Assembly: GCA_028875955.1 (NCBI GenBank)
Contig: JAGWTX010000006.1
Location: 1-16,203 of the forward strand
Direction: 5' to 3'
From: Bacteroidota bacterium
GTDB taxonomy: Bacteria; Bacteroidota; Bacteroidia; Chitinophagales; Chitinophagaceae
Length of the DNA: 16,203 bases
Below are positions 16,155 through 16,203 of the stretch, piece by piece; the stretch's first letter is position 1, and every line of letters starts with the position of its first letter. The notes below the pieces were generated by a model that saw only the letters and a program-made list of their open reading frames with translations, did not search any database and was not told the origin of the DNA. The position numbers and the translations under genes are program-made.

Positions 16155-16194
16155 CTGTGACCTGACTGGCAATACCCTGTTTGTCAGGTTACAG
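16155..16194 (+). terminator. Hairpin after the GH20 gene, possible transcription end
   Basis: CTGTGACCTGAC (16155-16166) pairs with GTCAGGTTACAG (16183-16194) over 12 bp with one G-U pair, around a 16-base loop. It begins 12 bases after the stop codon. No T-tract follows within the window, so it may be a weak terminator or an mRNA-stabilising hairpin. Confidence 0.45.
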
Positions 16195-16203
16195 CTATCC
16201 TAT

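Noticed and set aside
1..16203. CRISPR array, tRNA, integrase, transposase or toxin-antitoxin genes
   Set aside because: Looked for on both strands; no regular repeats, cloverleaf-like sequence or matching protein motifs were found.

Overview
The window looks like chromosomal DNA of a Bacteroidota bacterium, most likely of the Chitinophagaceae/Sphingobacteriia type. The reasons are a SusC/SusD pair, a long AsmA/TamB-like envelope protein, a DUF1573 lipoprotein, an ASPIC/UnbV-FG-GAP lipoprotein, genes without Shine-Dalgarno sequences, and promoters that fit the Bacteroidota pattern (TTTG near -33, TAnnTTTG near -7). The genus cannot be told from the sequence alone. I see no tRNA, rRNA, CRISPR array, insertion sequence or phage gene.

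Left part (1-3417). A minus-strand gene runs off the left edge and encodes about 1080 N-terminal residues of a TamB-like protein. It has no ATG within its first 170 or so codons. Its only plausible starts are non-ATG, and the best TTG forms the end of a well-formed promoter box. To its right a divergent promoter, whose spacer is filled by a 21-bp dyad, faces a 98-residue orphan lipoprotein (3418-3714).

Middle (3715-5511). An AraC-type regulator (minus) ends 15 bases from the end of the small lipoprotein. A DUF1573 lipoprotein (minus) lies upstream of the regulator, with a long imperfect inverted repeat in the gap. A 237-base AT-rich divergent control region separates DUF1573 from susC.

Right part (5512-16203), all on the plus strand. 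In order: a SusC-like TonB-dependent transporter, a SusD-like lipoprotein 26 bases later, an intrinsic terminator, a 1196-residue FG-GAP/ASPIC lipoprotein with 13 calcium-loop motifs, and a GH20 beta-N-acetylhexosaminidase with a complete active site. An RNA-type hairpin follows the last gene.

Together the right-hand genes resemble a small polysaccharide utilisation locus. GH20 would cut terminal GlcNAc/GalNAc in the periplasm or outside, SusC/SusD would bind and import oligosaccharide, the FG-GAP/ASPIC protein would be a large calcium-binding surface partner, and the AraC protein is the likely local regulator. The substrate assignment rests on GH20 alone and is inference. The least explained items are the duplicated propeller-ASPIC layout of the 1196-residue protein, a G8 tract inside its coding sequence, and the operator-like dyads at the promoters.
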